DNA of 64,000 nucleotides from Rallus limicola (Eukaryota > Chordata > Aves > Gruiformes > Rallidae): assembly GCA_022605955.1 (NCBI GenBank), contig JAKCOZ010000001.1:82076520-82140519 (forward strand). Reading direction: 5' to 3'. Under the pieces are notes generated by a model, which worked only from the letters and a program-made list of their open reading frames with translations, was not told the DNA's origin and made no database searches. The position numbers and the translations under genes are program-made. Position 1 is the stretch's first letter; each line of letters opens with the position of its first letter. Positions 23,356 through 36,606 of this stretch are shown here, one piece after another.

Positions 23356-26300
23356 TTGCTGTAACCTTGTTCTTTCTTGATTTTACTTACACCAGCTTAT
23401 TAATTTGCACACAAAGAAACTCTCTGTCATTCTCAAACCACAATGGTGAAGAGTTTCTGCAAAAGCCAGTTGCTGAGACATGTAAGTAACAGTGGGAAAG
23501 AGAAATCAAGTGTCCTGGGGAAGCTGGAGAAGCTTGTTAGCTGACAGCAGTAGGCAGGCAAACAAAGCCAAGAGAGCTCCAAACAGGAAAAGCACCAGAG
23601 CAGAGATATCTGTGCCGGGGAATTGATGGAGAGGGCCAGACACTATAATTAGGCATAGAAGGACAATCATCCCTGGGAACACCTGCACTAGATGGACACT
23701 CACCTTCCACACAACCTCCCTTTGACTGCTTAGGCAGATCTCAATTCTGTGTGCATGCCATGGGCTCATGGAGGCCACCAAGGGCACAGTGGAAGATCAG
23801 CTTATGCTGATTTAGACCCACAGCACCATGAAAAGGAGCAGTTCTGCTCTCTTGTCCACTGGAGCTGCAGTGCCATACTGTCCCATATGCCACTTTCTCC
23901 TTCATCCCTGTCCCAGTCACTTCCTTCCACCCATGCTCTATTCCCAGCTCCACCCTAGCAGTGCATCTGTGTAGGATACATTTCACAGGACTCCTCTTCA
24001 GAAAGTTAAGTAATTCTCAGATGAGGAAAGGTGTGGGTGGGAAACAGAATGTATCTTGGGGGAAGGCAGAAATGGGATGTGTACAAAAAAAAAAACCCAA
24101 AAAAGCAGAACTGAGGCAGAGAAAGAGTAGCTTCTGTGAAGTCCTAGGAAAGCTAGGAACTGAACTTAGATAAAATCTTAGATAAAGCTTAGATAAGTTG
24201 CAGAATCCACTTAAAATATTTGGGTAATCTTTGCATGTGGGAAGACGTTGCTCCAAAGCTGACAAGACTCTGGCCCAAATTCCTCAGCACAGAGCAAGGC
24301 GATGGCGAGCTGGCCTTGCAAAAGTTCACTGGCTCCAAAAGCCGATCAAGCCTGCTTTCCTAAAGCCATTCTGGAAAAGAGAGCCTTTCAACCCGCTTAG
24401 GGCACCTTACCAAACCCAAACCACCTTTCCCTCCCACCAACACAAACCAAATGCCATTGCAGGAAACCAAGAGAGTTGTGCTTATTCAGACCAAGTGCAA
24501 TTGAGCGCAGGTACACGGTACAGGGAGCCCACAGCTCCACTTCTTCATTTTCATCTGTTCTGTGGCGCTGAAGCACCCCACCAACACTTGTACTGTATAG
24601 AGGAAAAGTCACCCCTTATCTGAGAGCCAACACAGAGCCTATGCATTACCAAAGTCCTCAGAGAAGACTAACTTTTAAAATAAAACCTTATTTTTTAATA
24701 AATAAAATATCGAGAAGTCTTATTTATTAAATAAATAACAACAGCATGGATTGAATTCAAACATCTGAGAGAAAAATCAGTCTTTCATAAATGCTGAGCG
24801 TTTATGCCCCAGTCATGCTACAAAGGCTGCAGATGGCATACTGTCAGCATTGTCAGTGATTTTTTAATTTTTTTTTTACATAAACTAGGGCAGGGTAATC
24901 TTTGCATTCACAAAGAAAATGCATAAAACTTCCAAAAACAAGGAGAACCTTTTGAGATTTGTTTTTTAAACTCAAAATAAAAAAAGGTGAAGAAGAAAAA
25001 GTGGGGTGCGCTGGCTGGGGAAGAGAAATACTGATGCTAACTTCCTCTGTGGGTCTCCTTTAACCTGAAACTCAGTGAAAGCTGGTGCTAAGCCAAACCC
25101 ACATCCCCTGTTCGATCCACTCCGCTTGAAGAGTGGTTTCAGTAAGTCAAGTCACCAGGGAAAACACAGACAATTCTATCAATGCCAAATAAAGAGGAGG
25201 ACTTGATCGCTCTTCCTCCTAAATCTCCACATTAACTTAAAAAACATGGATTTTTGTTGACAAGAGAGCGCTCTATTTTTCATATTTTCTGATTCTCATT
25301 TCACAGAGTATATAAGTACTTCTAACATTTTCCAACATTTTTCACTTTTGGTATTTTTCAAGTGCTTCAAACAGTATTTTTCACTTATTTCCCAACAATG
25401 CTGAGCCTAGAAATGTGGTTTCTTAAGTGAAGGCTGAGATCCTTGTTTAATCACTTAACAATGAGAGCTGGGATTAGTTTTACAAGACATCAAATGCTAT
25501 GAGACCAGCAATAAATATATCAGACTTGGCAATGCAGCACCAATTAAAAAAATAAACAGCAAACCCATGAGCAAATTGAAATAAGGCATATTTCCTGCGA
25601 AATCATGAGAGACCTTTCAACCTCTTCCAGTCCAGTATTTGGGAGTTTGTAATATGAGATAAACCTGGCACGGAGTCACGGCATTACCTAACCAGAGAGA
25701 TGCCAACATGGTTGAAGAGAACCACTCCATGGAAAAGCAGAAGACCTGGCAGAAGACCAGCTGGCTCTTAGGAAAACTTACTTAGACTTGACCCTTGACT
25801 CAAAGCCATTGAATCCATTATAGTTTCTAAACTTTATTGCAAGCCCATGTTTATCTCACCAGCAACATGTTACTGTACCAGCCTGCATCTTTAAGGCTAC
25901 AGTACCGTTTGCAAGCAGAGAGTATGAACATCACTGGTAGTGGCACTTTGTGCCAGAGTTGTTGGTCTGAACCGCAGGCAGGAGGAGTTCTGCTAATAGC
26001 ACTTTATCAAATATAAAACATCGCTTGTGCCTAGATGCACAAGCAGCTACACAGAGGACTGCTACCTCATTCCTCACTATTCCACGGTACTGGTAAGCAC
26101 CTTGCTGATGCTCTGCATAGTAAGCTTAGATCCGTGCATCAAGAAGTTTAGAAAAGGCAGCAGGGCTGAAAATGAAAGACAGGCACAAGTGCCTGTGGGT
26201 CAGAGTCAGCAGGTTTGACTTTGTCTTTCTGAGTTCCATATCTGAACAGCTTCAGCAGAAGTCAGCCATCTAAATACTTTTCAGGATCTTCGCTTAGCTG

Positions 26301-26652
26301 GTGCATCTCTACGAGGAAGACTAGAAAAAATAGACCTCCAGTTAGAGGGAATCCATCAAAGAGTGTGCCAAGATACACAGGGACGGGCAAGCCGCTGCAT
26401 ATTCTGTTCAAACTTTTTAATTAATCTAAGGAAGACCAAGACACACTCTGCCTTAAGTTGTCTTCAGATTATTTAATAAGAATAACGTGCAGTTTCGCTG
26501 TAGAAATTCCTGCCTGTGTATCAGCTTCACAACAGGAATTATCTCACTGATTCGATGACAGCTTTTCCCTTGTGCTCCGTTACACTCCGTCAGTGTAGTG
26601 CAGCCCGTAATGCTGAGCTTAGCACTAAAGCCATGTCAATGGGAGAAGTCCC

Positions 26653-26702
<50 letters not shown>

Positions 26703-29700
26703 GGCCCAGCTACCTTTTTGCAGAATGTGAGCTTTAGTCGAGGATGAAATTTTCCAGGCCTTGCCCGAACCGGACAAACCACCACAGTATAGAACCTGGT
26801 CCTAGAAAAGATCAGCCCAAATTATGTAGAACACAGAAGACCACACAAGTATGCAAAAGATGGTTCTGTTTGAGAGAAACCTGTGGGGAATGAGAAGAAC
26901 TGAAGTGAGGAAGAGAGACACAAAGCCACCTGAAGAATATGCCATTATGTAATTTCTTTAAATAAATGCATGTTCCTCTATCTTAGGAGACAAGATGACT
27001 AGGATAATTTAATACCAGGAAAATTTCAAGAATTTGGAGAAAGCTTTCCAAATAACTTTGCAAAGGAAAAAGGCAGCACAGTATATTAAATACCATCCCT
27101 GAAAAGCAGAGGATTTGCCAAGTGAAGCAGAACCAACTGATAATGTTGATATAGCTCTTTCCATCTGCATCAGGAGCTCTTAACTCTTAACCAAAGAAAA
27201 GAGAGATGAGAACAAAAGGAATAAGCTAACAATGAGGTGTGAGTAGAAGGAGGAGGTGTGATTGCAGATGAAGAAAGAGGCAAGAAAAAAATTCCAAAAG
27301 CAAATAAATTTACAACAAACTAAAAAAAAAAAACGGGCCTTTGGCACAACCTGTGCCCCCAGACTGAACTTCTAGCTTTCCATGTTTGTGTGAAGCTGCA
27401 TACAAGATTTTGCTTCAGTTAACATAAACACATTGCTCAAGCTATGTAAAATTTGGACTTGCTTAAGACTCTGGCCTGGGTTCAGACCCATCTTAAGATG
27501 AACGAGGTTTGACTTGGAAATGGATACATTCATCAGCAAAAAAAATGCCTTAATTATACAAGCCACCCAAAATTAAGTGCTTTTTATCTTCCTCTGAAAA
27601 TTAACCAATGCCATGGCTATGTCTAGGGGTGAGTGGGATAACTACTCATAGGTTTTTTCCTTCCTCAACCTTTATTCCTGTTTTCATTTGGGAGGCAGGG
27701 AACACAGCCTTTTAAAGCATCTCAGATGGCCTTTTGTGGGTCTCACCTTGGTAGCCCCAAGCCAAGGTATTAGAACCTAGGAGGTAATCAACTAGCTTCG
27801 CCTCTGTTATTTTTGTGGTCAAGCTTTTCTTCCTCTAGGTTCACACGATGCTTTATAGAAGCCATCTGTTCTTGTGCTTTCACTATCTCTTTCTTGTTTT
27901 CATCTTATTCTTACAGCCACTGAAAGACTTCAGGGTGGCAAACTTCTCTGCCTGCCTGGCCTGTCAAGTCTCATACAAACTAACTGCATGTAGCACCATA
28001 AAAATGACAAAAGGCATCTTAAAATAGTGTATCACAGTGTGATACATCCTCACTGCCCAAAGCCCTGGTTCAAAGCCCACTGACAACAGTAGAGGCCTCT
28101 TCACCAATTTTTATACAGTTTGCACTATTCTTTGTGTGAGGAAATAAAGCCATCTCACATGGAGTAAACTCACCTAACTTTCCCAGTCCTAAACTGGCCT
28201 CAGGTAAGGGAGCAGGTTTTAATGAGATGTGAAGTAGTACCGATATAATAAATAACCCAATCGTGACCTTAGAAGGAAGGTTCCTTTCTTCTTTTATCTT
28301 GATTTCACCTAATAAGAATAAATCTAGCACTCATAGAAAACCTAAGGTGGCCGTGGAGAAACTCTTACCCACATAAGTAGAGACAGCACTTTTCTGCCAC
28401 GCATTTCTGACTTCCCCTGCATGGACCTCTTTGGGGTCTAGGAGACTAGCTGGGAGTCTGTTGCTTACTCACCACCAGCTGTACTGCTTAAGCAAGCAAC
28501 AAAGGGTGTAAGTAACAACAGCTGCCATCACTTCTTTACTAGAAACTGATTCATGACCATAAACTTAATTTAAGATCAGTAATCAAATAGTTATAAAATT
28601 GTAACAGGCTTGTACTCGTCGCAGCTCACTGCTGGACTGTAGCATCAAGAAGATTTTTTTTTCCAAGGGTTTTATTTATTGAATGTGCTGTGCTGGGTTG
28701 GAAAAAGTCACCTACTCCAATTTTTAAGTACAATCCAGGGAGAGAACCAGATGAGACAAGACTGATGCAAACACCCTTCTCTACCACTTAGAAATGCTAA
28801 ATCTGAACATTTTTAGCAATGCAATCTGCAGTTTGCTCTTTTGCTAGTTCAACGTTACCTGCTTTCCAGATGCCTGTGTCTGATGCCTGGCTCTGCTGCA
28901 GGTGGGAACTACAGCATACACGTCACAGACCCTGCGCTTAACACCGCAGCGCAGCAAACACTGACTTCACGGGCCAATAACCTGAGCTATCATTTGCGGT
29001 TACTCTGCAGTGTTTAACAAAGCAGACAGGAGAAAAAAGAGCTTTGAGTAATGAAGTGCTGTTCAGCAGGTACAGCAAAGCTGTAGATCACCAGGGCATT
29101 AATCTGACATGGTGACTGAGAGCACGTCAGTGCTCGGCCCCCGCGCCACGCAGCTGTGGTATATTTGCAGATTACTAGCAAGGAATGCACGTTGTGACTC
29201 AAGGTTGTTATTTTCCCATTCAACAGAAAATGTGGCCCATTCCCCTGGCTGGTACAAACAGGCTGGATTCCTCAGCACCTGCAGAACTTCTCCTGCTTGG
29301 TGTGAGCTGAGCACATGGTCACACTGCTTGCTCAGGGCCAGAGAATCTCCCCACCAACATCTCCAGCCAGCCTCTGTGCTCTGCCCAAACAGCACTGCGT
29401 GCCATGAGCCATTCCATAATGAAACATATTTGTCCAAGCTCTTGTCAAGCCCTCTGAGGTGCCCATTTCACCGTCTTTCCCCTCACACCACAGTAACAAT
29501 CGTAATAACTAAACAACAAAAAATCATTAACACTGGCAATTAAATTATTGACACTGTATGAAATTGCAGATACTTAACACAATCCAGTGGGATCTCCATG
29601 TGTTGTAGAAAAACAACCTTAACACATTAGGAACAACTATCCTGGTGCCTCTGAACAAGCCATGAGTTCTTCTCTAAAGTGACATTTGGGTGGACTCTAC

Positions 29701-29801
29701 TATTATTATATCTTCCCTATACTAGCAGCTGTCTGCATCCAGTGGTTGGCTCAATAGGTAGGCAGAGGTTTCTTAGACTTAGCAGAATCTATTGAGGGAT
29801 G
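23356..29801. other. intergenic DNA 3' of DPT
   Basis: No exon with matching splice sites, RNA gene or large repeat was recognised. It contains an AT-rich, nearly palindromic patch (TTATTTATTAAATAAATAA at 24720-24738, with a similar AT stretch just before it at 24690-24709) and a CA microsatellite at 26656-26701. Open frames such as 24231-24623 and 29109-29543 show no family features. Confidence 0.7.
26656..26701. repeat. (AC)n microsatellite, about 23 units
   Basis: An uninterrupted AC dinucleotide run of 46 bp after CCCAGT and before AAGGCCC. Perfect runs of this length are normally polymorphic. Confidence 0.97.
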
Positions 29802-30518
29802 GAGAATAGACTAGAACTATTCCAGTTGTAAGGGACCTACATCAACCATCTGGTCCAGCTGCCTGACCACTTCAGGGCTGACCAAAAATTAAAGCATTGT
29901 CCAAATGCCTCTCGAACACTGACAGGCATGGGACATCAGCCACCTCTCTAGGAAGCCTGTTGCAGTGCTCAACCACCCTTTTGGTAAACAAATACTTCCT
30001 AGTGTCTAGTCTAAACCTCCCCTGGTGCAGCTTTGAACCATTCCCATGCATCCTGTCACTGAATCCCAGGGAGAAGAGCTCAGCACCTCCCTTACTACTT
30101 CCACTCTTCAGGAAGATGCCATGAGGTTGCCCCTCAGCCTCCTCTCCAAACTAGATGCAAAATCCTGAGCCATTCCTCACAGAACATGCTTTCATCCCTT
30201 TCACCAGCTTTATGGCCCTTCTCTGGATGCCTTGAAGGACCTTCACAATCTTCTTTAAATTCTGGGACCCAGAATTGCATGCAGTACTCCAGGTGAGGCC
30301 ACACCAGCGCTAAATACTATGGGATAAGCCCCTCTTTTGACCATCTGGTTATGCTTTAATGCACTCCAGGATGTGGTTTGCCCTCTTGGCTGCCAGGGCA
30401 CACTGCTGATTCATACTGAGCCTGCTGCCAATCAGTACCCCTACTACATCCACTGCCTTCCCGTCAGATGCTAGGTGGGCGACCTTATAGAAGGTCAGAT
30501 CAGTTAAACAGTGTACAT
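29802..30518 (-). mobile_element. CR1 LINE with internal deletion in ORF2
   Basis: Minus-oriented CR1. On the + strand it starts with the reverse complement of the 3' end (GAATAGACTAGAACTATTCC ... AAGGGACCTACATCAACC), then runs through ORF2. Read on the minus strand, CLTDLTFYKVAHLASDGKAV (a reverse transcriptase block, family form CLTNLISFYDKVTRLVDEGKAV) is joined directly to LIGSRLSMNQQCALAAKRAN (a block that lies downstream of the catalytic YxDD). The junction is near 30441. The catalytic part between them is deleted, so the copy is dead. The 5' boundary at about 30518 is where the match ends. It differs in subfamily from the copies at 2068 and 58717, with a distinct tail. Confidence 0.9.
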
Positions 30519-33500
30519 GAGCACTTGTTCTCCATTTGTTGTGCCTGTTGATCTCATTAAACAACTCCAGTTCTGCAAAGTCAGATACATTCACTTGTAG
30601 TGCAACACTCAACTTCTATATGCATATTCAATGCAGTTAATAACATATTTCCATAATGTGCTGTATGAATACCTGCAAAGATAATGAGCTGTTGTTACAC
30701 CTTTGTGAGCTGCTGTAAACTTTCAGCAATGAATTAACTTCTTTGATCAAGCAAAAAGAAAGAAGAAATGACTAATATATATTATTGCCTGCTCTATTAA
30801 AAAATTGACTCAGCCTTCAGTCTGTTGCTTTGAGAACCATGCCAAATAAGCAGAGGATAATCATGCAGTGTGTGACAAGCAGAACTAAAGAAAACCAAGA
30901 TATAAATGCTTTCAGAGACAAACACACCGAGTGAAAAGGATGGGCCACAGAAGACACGCCTCAAATTCCATGCTGGTTCTGAATTTTCCTTTGTCCCCAC
31001 TGGTCTCCAAGGGTCAGAGAGCAGACTGCAGTGTGATGCTGACACACTGAAATGAACTTGCTAGAGCATTCTAATTCCAGTTGGTCAGAGCTTGCCATTA
31101 AGTATTTTATCATGCTTCTCCTCTTGAGTTAATTAAAAACTACAAAAAATGATCAGTGCTTCACAGATAGCTGTCATCAGACAATATGTTATTTTCTCCT
31201 ATTGGGTCTTACTTTCAGCTGAGACCTAGATCTTTCCAATACAAAGCCTGAGGTTATGTGACATTCTTCCAGGGGAAGGAGGTAAATCAGACCACCATGG
31301 CCCATTCTATCATGATAAGATATATTCTGTATCCCAGGTAGTTCTCTTAGTGTTTGCTTGGGTGTTGCTAGGTGGTACTCCCTGCAGTGCACAGCACATT
31401 CAATCCCCCAGTGCTTTTCGCTCCTCACCTATAATGAGATATTGTACTTTCCTCATTTCTGGTGGACAGTGAATAAAATGCTGTTAGAAACTGAGATTGA
31501 TAGGGAAGGAGAAAGGATAAGGTGATACCTGCCTCATTATAAGCATCAGCTTAGGGCAGTGGACATGCTCCCTTGTGCCAAACTCAGGCACAGATTTGAA
31601 CAGCAGAGCCAGGCATATGCCCAAAATAGCATAAGCTCTGACAGAGAGAGGGAGAGAAGAAACATATACCATAAAACCATGTTGTTGTTGTTGGGAACAG
31701 GAAGAAAGCTAATGTTTTCTTTAAATGTTACACTGGTAAGGCGTGAAAACTCCAATTAAAAACAAATTAGGGAGAAATATTCATTGTGAGACTTTGCTAG
31801 TGAAGCAGTTAACTGTCTGAAATCTTAGAAACTGAAGATGTTTGTGAGAGTACAGGATAACAAACTTTAAGATAATTCCAGCAAAAATAATTACAACTGC
31901 CCATTTCCTAGGGGACTTTCGGGTTGAAAGTGCAAAAAACACCCATGTCATCTTCCAGGCTTCACCTGGGCAAAGGCCTTTAACTGATTCCTGCTAAGTC
32001 CTTCAGTGGAGGGAAAAAATCCATTACTCTGTTTAGAGGAACATGCTCCAACAAACTGTTCGGACCAGGTACTGTTTTCACCAGTGAAAACAAAGAGAAG
32101 AAAGAATAGATATAAGAAAATAACCTCCACAAAATAAGGTCCTAGGGAACAAGCATCCATGGCAGCACTAAGATGTGGTTAGTCCCATGAAAAGCCCTCT
32201 TTTATGTCATTGTGAACAGCCCCACCGTGAATTGTCTCCATGGTAAGAGTTCCCAGTGGTTAAAATGCCAGCCAGGGACTTGAGAGGCTCAAGTCCAGTT
32301 CCCCCGCTTGGCCGTCTCCTCTCCCTTTGAGCAGAGCAGGTCACTTGGGTTACACTCCCATGCCTCACTGCAGAGCAAAGATAGAGATCTCTCTGTGAGC
32401 TTTAAGTGGGACGATACTCCTTAAAGTCACACGCAGAGACACTAACACACATTTTCAAAGCAATGCTTTCATTGTGCCCTGGCTGCTAATTAATCCGAGC
32501 TACCACAGCTTGCCTGATTTAAGGATAGCTTGGCCAACACTAAGGCTGGGCTTTGTTTCACATGTAACTTAGACATATGAAACACACCCTGTGTCTCTCA
32601 TCTTTCTTCCTGTAAATCCAGGACAGCGGTCCTCACCGGCACCATGCACAAATAAAGCAATGACAGCAGTAAGGCTTTAAGATGCTCTGATGAGAAGGCA
32701 GGGAGATATCTCTAGATGTGACAGATCAGATGAACCTCAGTGTGATAGTGCTGGCTCCATCCTCTGACATTTTGTCCTTGTCTGGCACACAGCTGCCAAG
32801 AGAAACATGCCCAGCCCCTCGGGGCTCTGCTGCCATGCAGATCCCTCCGGAGCGAACGCAGACAGCACAGTCACCACAACACAGAACACCACTAAGTTCC
32901 CCATTCAGGTGACCGTTTCTAACCCATCAAATATGGCTACTTCTTCTGGGAGTGGCAGTGTGCAACAAACATGGCCACAAACGACACCCTATGTACTTTG
33001 CCTTTTGCTGCTGGGACAGCTACCACATGCTGATGGTGTCAATGAACCAGTCATGAACTGGGCTTGGCTGTCTTCAGGAATCACTTGCAGAAGAGATAAG
33101 GTGCACCAGGGGTCTAGGCAAGTGCCAGCTTCTTCAGCCATACCATTACCTATTTTCTGGGCTATGGTCTTTCAGGGCAGAGCTGTGGAACTACTCTTCT
33201 GCTACCTTAAGTTGCTAGGGCTGCATTTCTGAGCCATGGGATACAGACTTCAAGTGCTGCAGGCAACATGTGGTACAAAGGACAACTTTTTCACCCACCA
33301 CCACACCCCTCCACTGCAGCAAGGAAGGAAAAAGTTCTTAAAGGACCAAAGCAAGACTTGAATTAAAATGCTTTTCAGACAATAATCTAAGGATCTGCCA
33401 GGCATATTTCCCCTGATCTCTTCACAGGGTGCAAGAATTTACTTCTCTAATTCAAAAAACATCATAATAAATCTTTGTTATTTTCCTGTGTTCTTCTGTC

Positions 33501-34113
33501 TTACCTTGCACCTCTCATTCCTGGTGATAAGAGTGTCTGGAACCGGAATATGCACGCTTTAAACAGAGAACAACATATTGGTTTTACTCAGAAGAAGAAA
33601 ACCAAGTCCCTCCATCAGGGAAAGATGCTATGGTATGCAATTGCTTTAACTGCAGTTTCTACTAATGCTGGCTTGATTGGATGAAAAACTTTCTTACACA
33701 CTCATCTACAGTCCCTCAAACTATGTGGCTCTTCTATAAAGAAAGAAAGGTCTCCCAGGTGGGGAAGGCTACGAGGAAGTAGACATCATCACATGTGTGT
33801 CTGTGTACATAGCTTTGCCTTGAGACAGGGAGGCTTCCATGGTTATGACACTGGGTGAGGTTAATCACCCCTTAATCTTCTCCAAGACCTAGGACTGCTT
33901 TTGGCTATTGCCTTTACTAATCTCAATAAAATAATCGCTTTTGCAAGCCCACACAGCATATACACTGCTACTATGCACTGAGCTCCCAAAGACAGAGAGA
34001 ACAAACTGATCAACTCACATTTTCAACTGCAAAATGCAGTTTGCTTTACAAATATTGAACTTTTTTGCACAAAGGAGCAAGGCTTCAGCAAAAAAAAAAC
34101 ATTGCAGGACAGA
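30519..34113. other. intergenic DNA with MIR-like SINE
   Basis: Apart from the SINE at 32246-32390, no gene or repeat was recognised. The frame at 32807-33232 is open for 141 codons, but it is Ser/Thr-rich by chance, lacks splice sites that would extend it, and matches no family I know. A G-rich patch and the LTR start follow at 34114. Confidence 0.7.
32246..32390 (+). mobile_element. MIR-like tRNA-derived SINE relic
   Basis: Shows the tRNA-derived head (AGTGGTTAAAATGCCAGCC, A-box like; GGCTCAAGTCCAGTTCCCCC, B-box like), then GCAGGTCACTTGGGTTACACTCCCATGCCTCACTGCAGAGCAAAGATAGAGAT. This matches the order of the MIR body (GTGACCTTGGGCAAGTCACTTAAC...TGCCTCAGTTTCCC...TGTAAAATGGGGAT). It is highly diverged and its 3' tail is not clear. 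The identification rests on the order of blocks, not on close identity. Confidence 0.6.
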
Positions 34114-34521
34114 TATTCCAGGTTTTGGCTGTGATAGAGTGAATTTTCACAAGAAGGTGGGAGGACACACAGCAGGACATCTGACCCAAACTGGCCAGTG
34201 GGATATTTGGGATATTCCATACCATATGATGTCATTCTCAGTATGTGTGTGGGGAGGGGAGGGGTGATCACTGCTCAAGGATGGACAGGGCATTGGATTC
34301 CCAGCAAACTGTATTGCGTATCACCTGCTTTGTATAGTCTTTTTTAAGTATTGTTGAGGTTACTTCCACCTTCCTTTGTTGTCCTGTTAATCTGTCATTA
34401 CCCCAACCCACGAGTTTCGCCTTTTTTCTGACGACTCCCCTCCCCATCCCACTGGGGGCGGGGAGAAGTGAGCAAGCAGCCACACCGTGCTCAGCTGCCG
34501 ACTGGGGCTAAAACCGCGACA
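34114..34521 (+). mobile_element. solo LTR of an endogenous retrovirus, internally deleted
   Basis: A plus-oriented LTR of a family common in birds. The 5' end matches TTCCAGGTTTTGGCTGTGATAG and the U3 part reads CCAAACTGGCCAGTGGGATA and CCATACCATATGATGTCAT. The 3' part has CCATCCCACTGGGGGCGGGGAG, GTGAGCAAGCAGCCACACC and TGCTCAGCTGCCGACTGGGGCTAAAACCGCGACA. About 100 bp or more of U3 present in the copy at 60688 is missing between AATTTTC and ACAAGAAG (about 34149), and the TATA region is altered (GTATGTGTGTGGGG). There are no flanking gag/pol/env remains, so it is a solo LTR. The target-site duplication is not certain. Confidence 0.82.
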
Positions 34522-36575
34522 GGAGACAAGGCAGCCTGATAGTTTCCAGCAAGTGGAAAATCTGAAGGACGATTCTTAATCTAAATCAGGCAGTGGAAGG
34601 ACCTTAAGCTGGTTCACCCACACCCTAGGAAAGCTTAACCACTGCCATTTGTGCACAGCCTGAACCAGACCACTAGCTCTAGAAACACCTACAGAATTAG
34701 GTCCTGCAGGTGAAAGATGCTCAAGAACCCTGCTGTGTTTTAAAGTTGGAACCAACTGAAACTAAGCAGCTGAGCTGTGTCCAGCAGCATAAATTAGTCA
34801 GGATTTTCCTGGAAGCTTTGTACACATACAGAAATGAGGTATGTCTGACTGAAACAGCTGCTGGGTGGGGGTTGAAAGGAAGTGCAGAGGCACCTAACTG
34901 GGCACTTACGCTTCTTTGTGGAACTGTCTCTTTTTTTAAAGAGATAATGCAATTGTACATGCATCTCCTGTGGTAGCACATGCAAAAGAGACCAGACTTT
35001 GGGCTTCAAGCTCTGGGGATCATTCATTTAAAGAATCTCACCCCGGAAAGTCCCAAGCCAGGCACTGAAGGTCATGGCTAGATGTAACTTGAAGATGTTG
35101 ACATAAGGCTGCTTGATACAGTAGCCAAGAAAATGTGAACCCTTTTTAACTCCAGGCTCTGGAAACTTGCCTCCATAGATACCTACTGACACATGGGCAC
35201 AGTCACTATGGTAGTTCAAGGCAGTTTTTCCCTGAGCTTAAAGAAACTTTTTGAGCATGGAGTAGTGTGAGCTAAAACCCACCTACTGAAACTGGCATTG
35301 GCTAGTGGGGTTGGGTAAATGCTCCAAACCAACCCAAAATCTTCCACAGCTAATGGCTTGACATTAAATCAGTCCACTATGGAGGAGGTTGCTATGTTTC
35401 AGTAATGGAAGGTTTTTCCACTTTTAAACCACAGAGTGGTTAACCAAGGTAACTCAATAATGATAAAGGCACGAGAACGTGGTAAAGGCACTGCGTTGTT
35501 ATAAGGCCAAACTATAAAGATATTTATAACAGCCTGTACCCTTATAACCTCCAAAACATAACCCACAAACAACCATGAAATTAATACGCTTAGGTGACTG
35601 CTGGGCTTAATCCAGTGCAAGTTGAAATCAATGGAAGGACATCAGGGATGCTGGACTTCATCCAGAAGCGAGCGAATAAAAAGCACAGCACAGGGAGCAG
35701 TGATTCAGGCAGCCTTCATACAGTAGGCTAAGCACATCAGACACCGGCAGACCTCACACAGGAATTCTCAACAGAAAATCCGCAGTAAGGCAGAAATTAC
35801 CTCATTTTTTAGCTATTATGGGCATATTTTTCAAGACCAAAGCTAAGGTCCCCAAAGCCACAGCTAAGGTTTTCCATGGTGCTTAGAGGGTTTACTCAGG
35901 TTTAATACAGCATCATTCTTTTCTTTGCAAATCCTGTTAAATTGTGTCTACTTTCTCGCCACTGTTTCTCCAGTAAAAATGGGGTAGCTCACACTAAAGG
36001 AAACAAAAAAAGTCAGTTGCTTCACAGTAAAAGGTAGGTAGAGTTTCTGCAAACAGCTTGCATGTTTTGAGTGCTGAAGTGCTGTACTTGGGGTGTTTCA
36101 AAACAGGGACAGACAAGAGGAAATTTTCACAGTCATCTATGTTTGTCACTGATTCTCAGTGGAGTATCTTTCCTCCTGAGCCTTCTGTGCTTCCATGGGC
36201 ATTTTCAGTACATGTTGCATAAAAAAGAACCACCTTCAGATGTCCTAAAGAGGTCCAAAAGACTTCTCTCTGTCTCCCTCTGCTTTGGTCCTCAGCGCCC
36301 TCCAGGCCTGCTTGTGACTGCTGGGAGAAACTCTTCCTGTGTATCTACTTGCTTCTGATGCTCTCCTCATGAGCGTCTCTTAGATAATAAAGACTATCTC
36401 AGCTGACAAACCAGCCCCATGGAAATTCAGCAGGCTTTAGATCGGTGCCTGCATGGGGACAAAATACAGAGCTGTGCTAATTTAAGGGAGTCACCATGAT
36501 TCTGATGCATTTGTGTACAGAGCATAAGGTGAGTTCTTGCTTGACTATAGGGAGGCAGCGTGAGGATGCACTCAC

Positions 36576-36606
36576 AGACACACACACAGACACACACACA
36601 CACACA
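36576..36606. repeat. interrupted (CA)n microsatellite
   Basis: CA repeats with one or two CAGA interruptions (AGACACACACACAGACACACACACACACACATG). The interruptions tend to make it less variable than the pure run at 26656. Confidence 0.92.

Noticed and set aside
28690..28735. Possible CR1 tail (GGGTTGGAAAAAGTCACC)
   Set aside because: Only about 20 bp match and the 8-mer tail is absent; too little to call.
29109..29543. 144-codon open frame
   Set aside because: No family resemblance; the opposite strand is also open (29099-29437), which points to chance absence of stops.
32807..33232. 141-codon open frame with Ser/Thr-rich start
   Set aside because: No signal, domain or flanking splice sites consistent with an exon.
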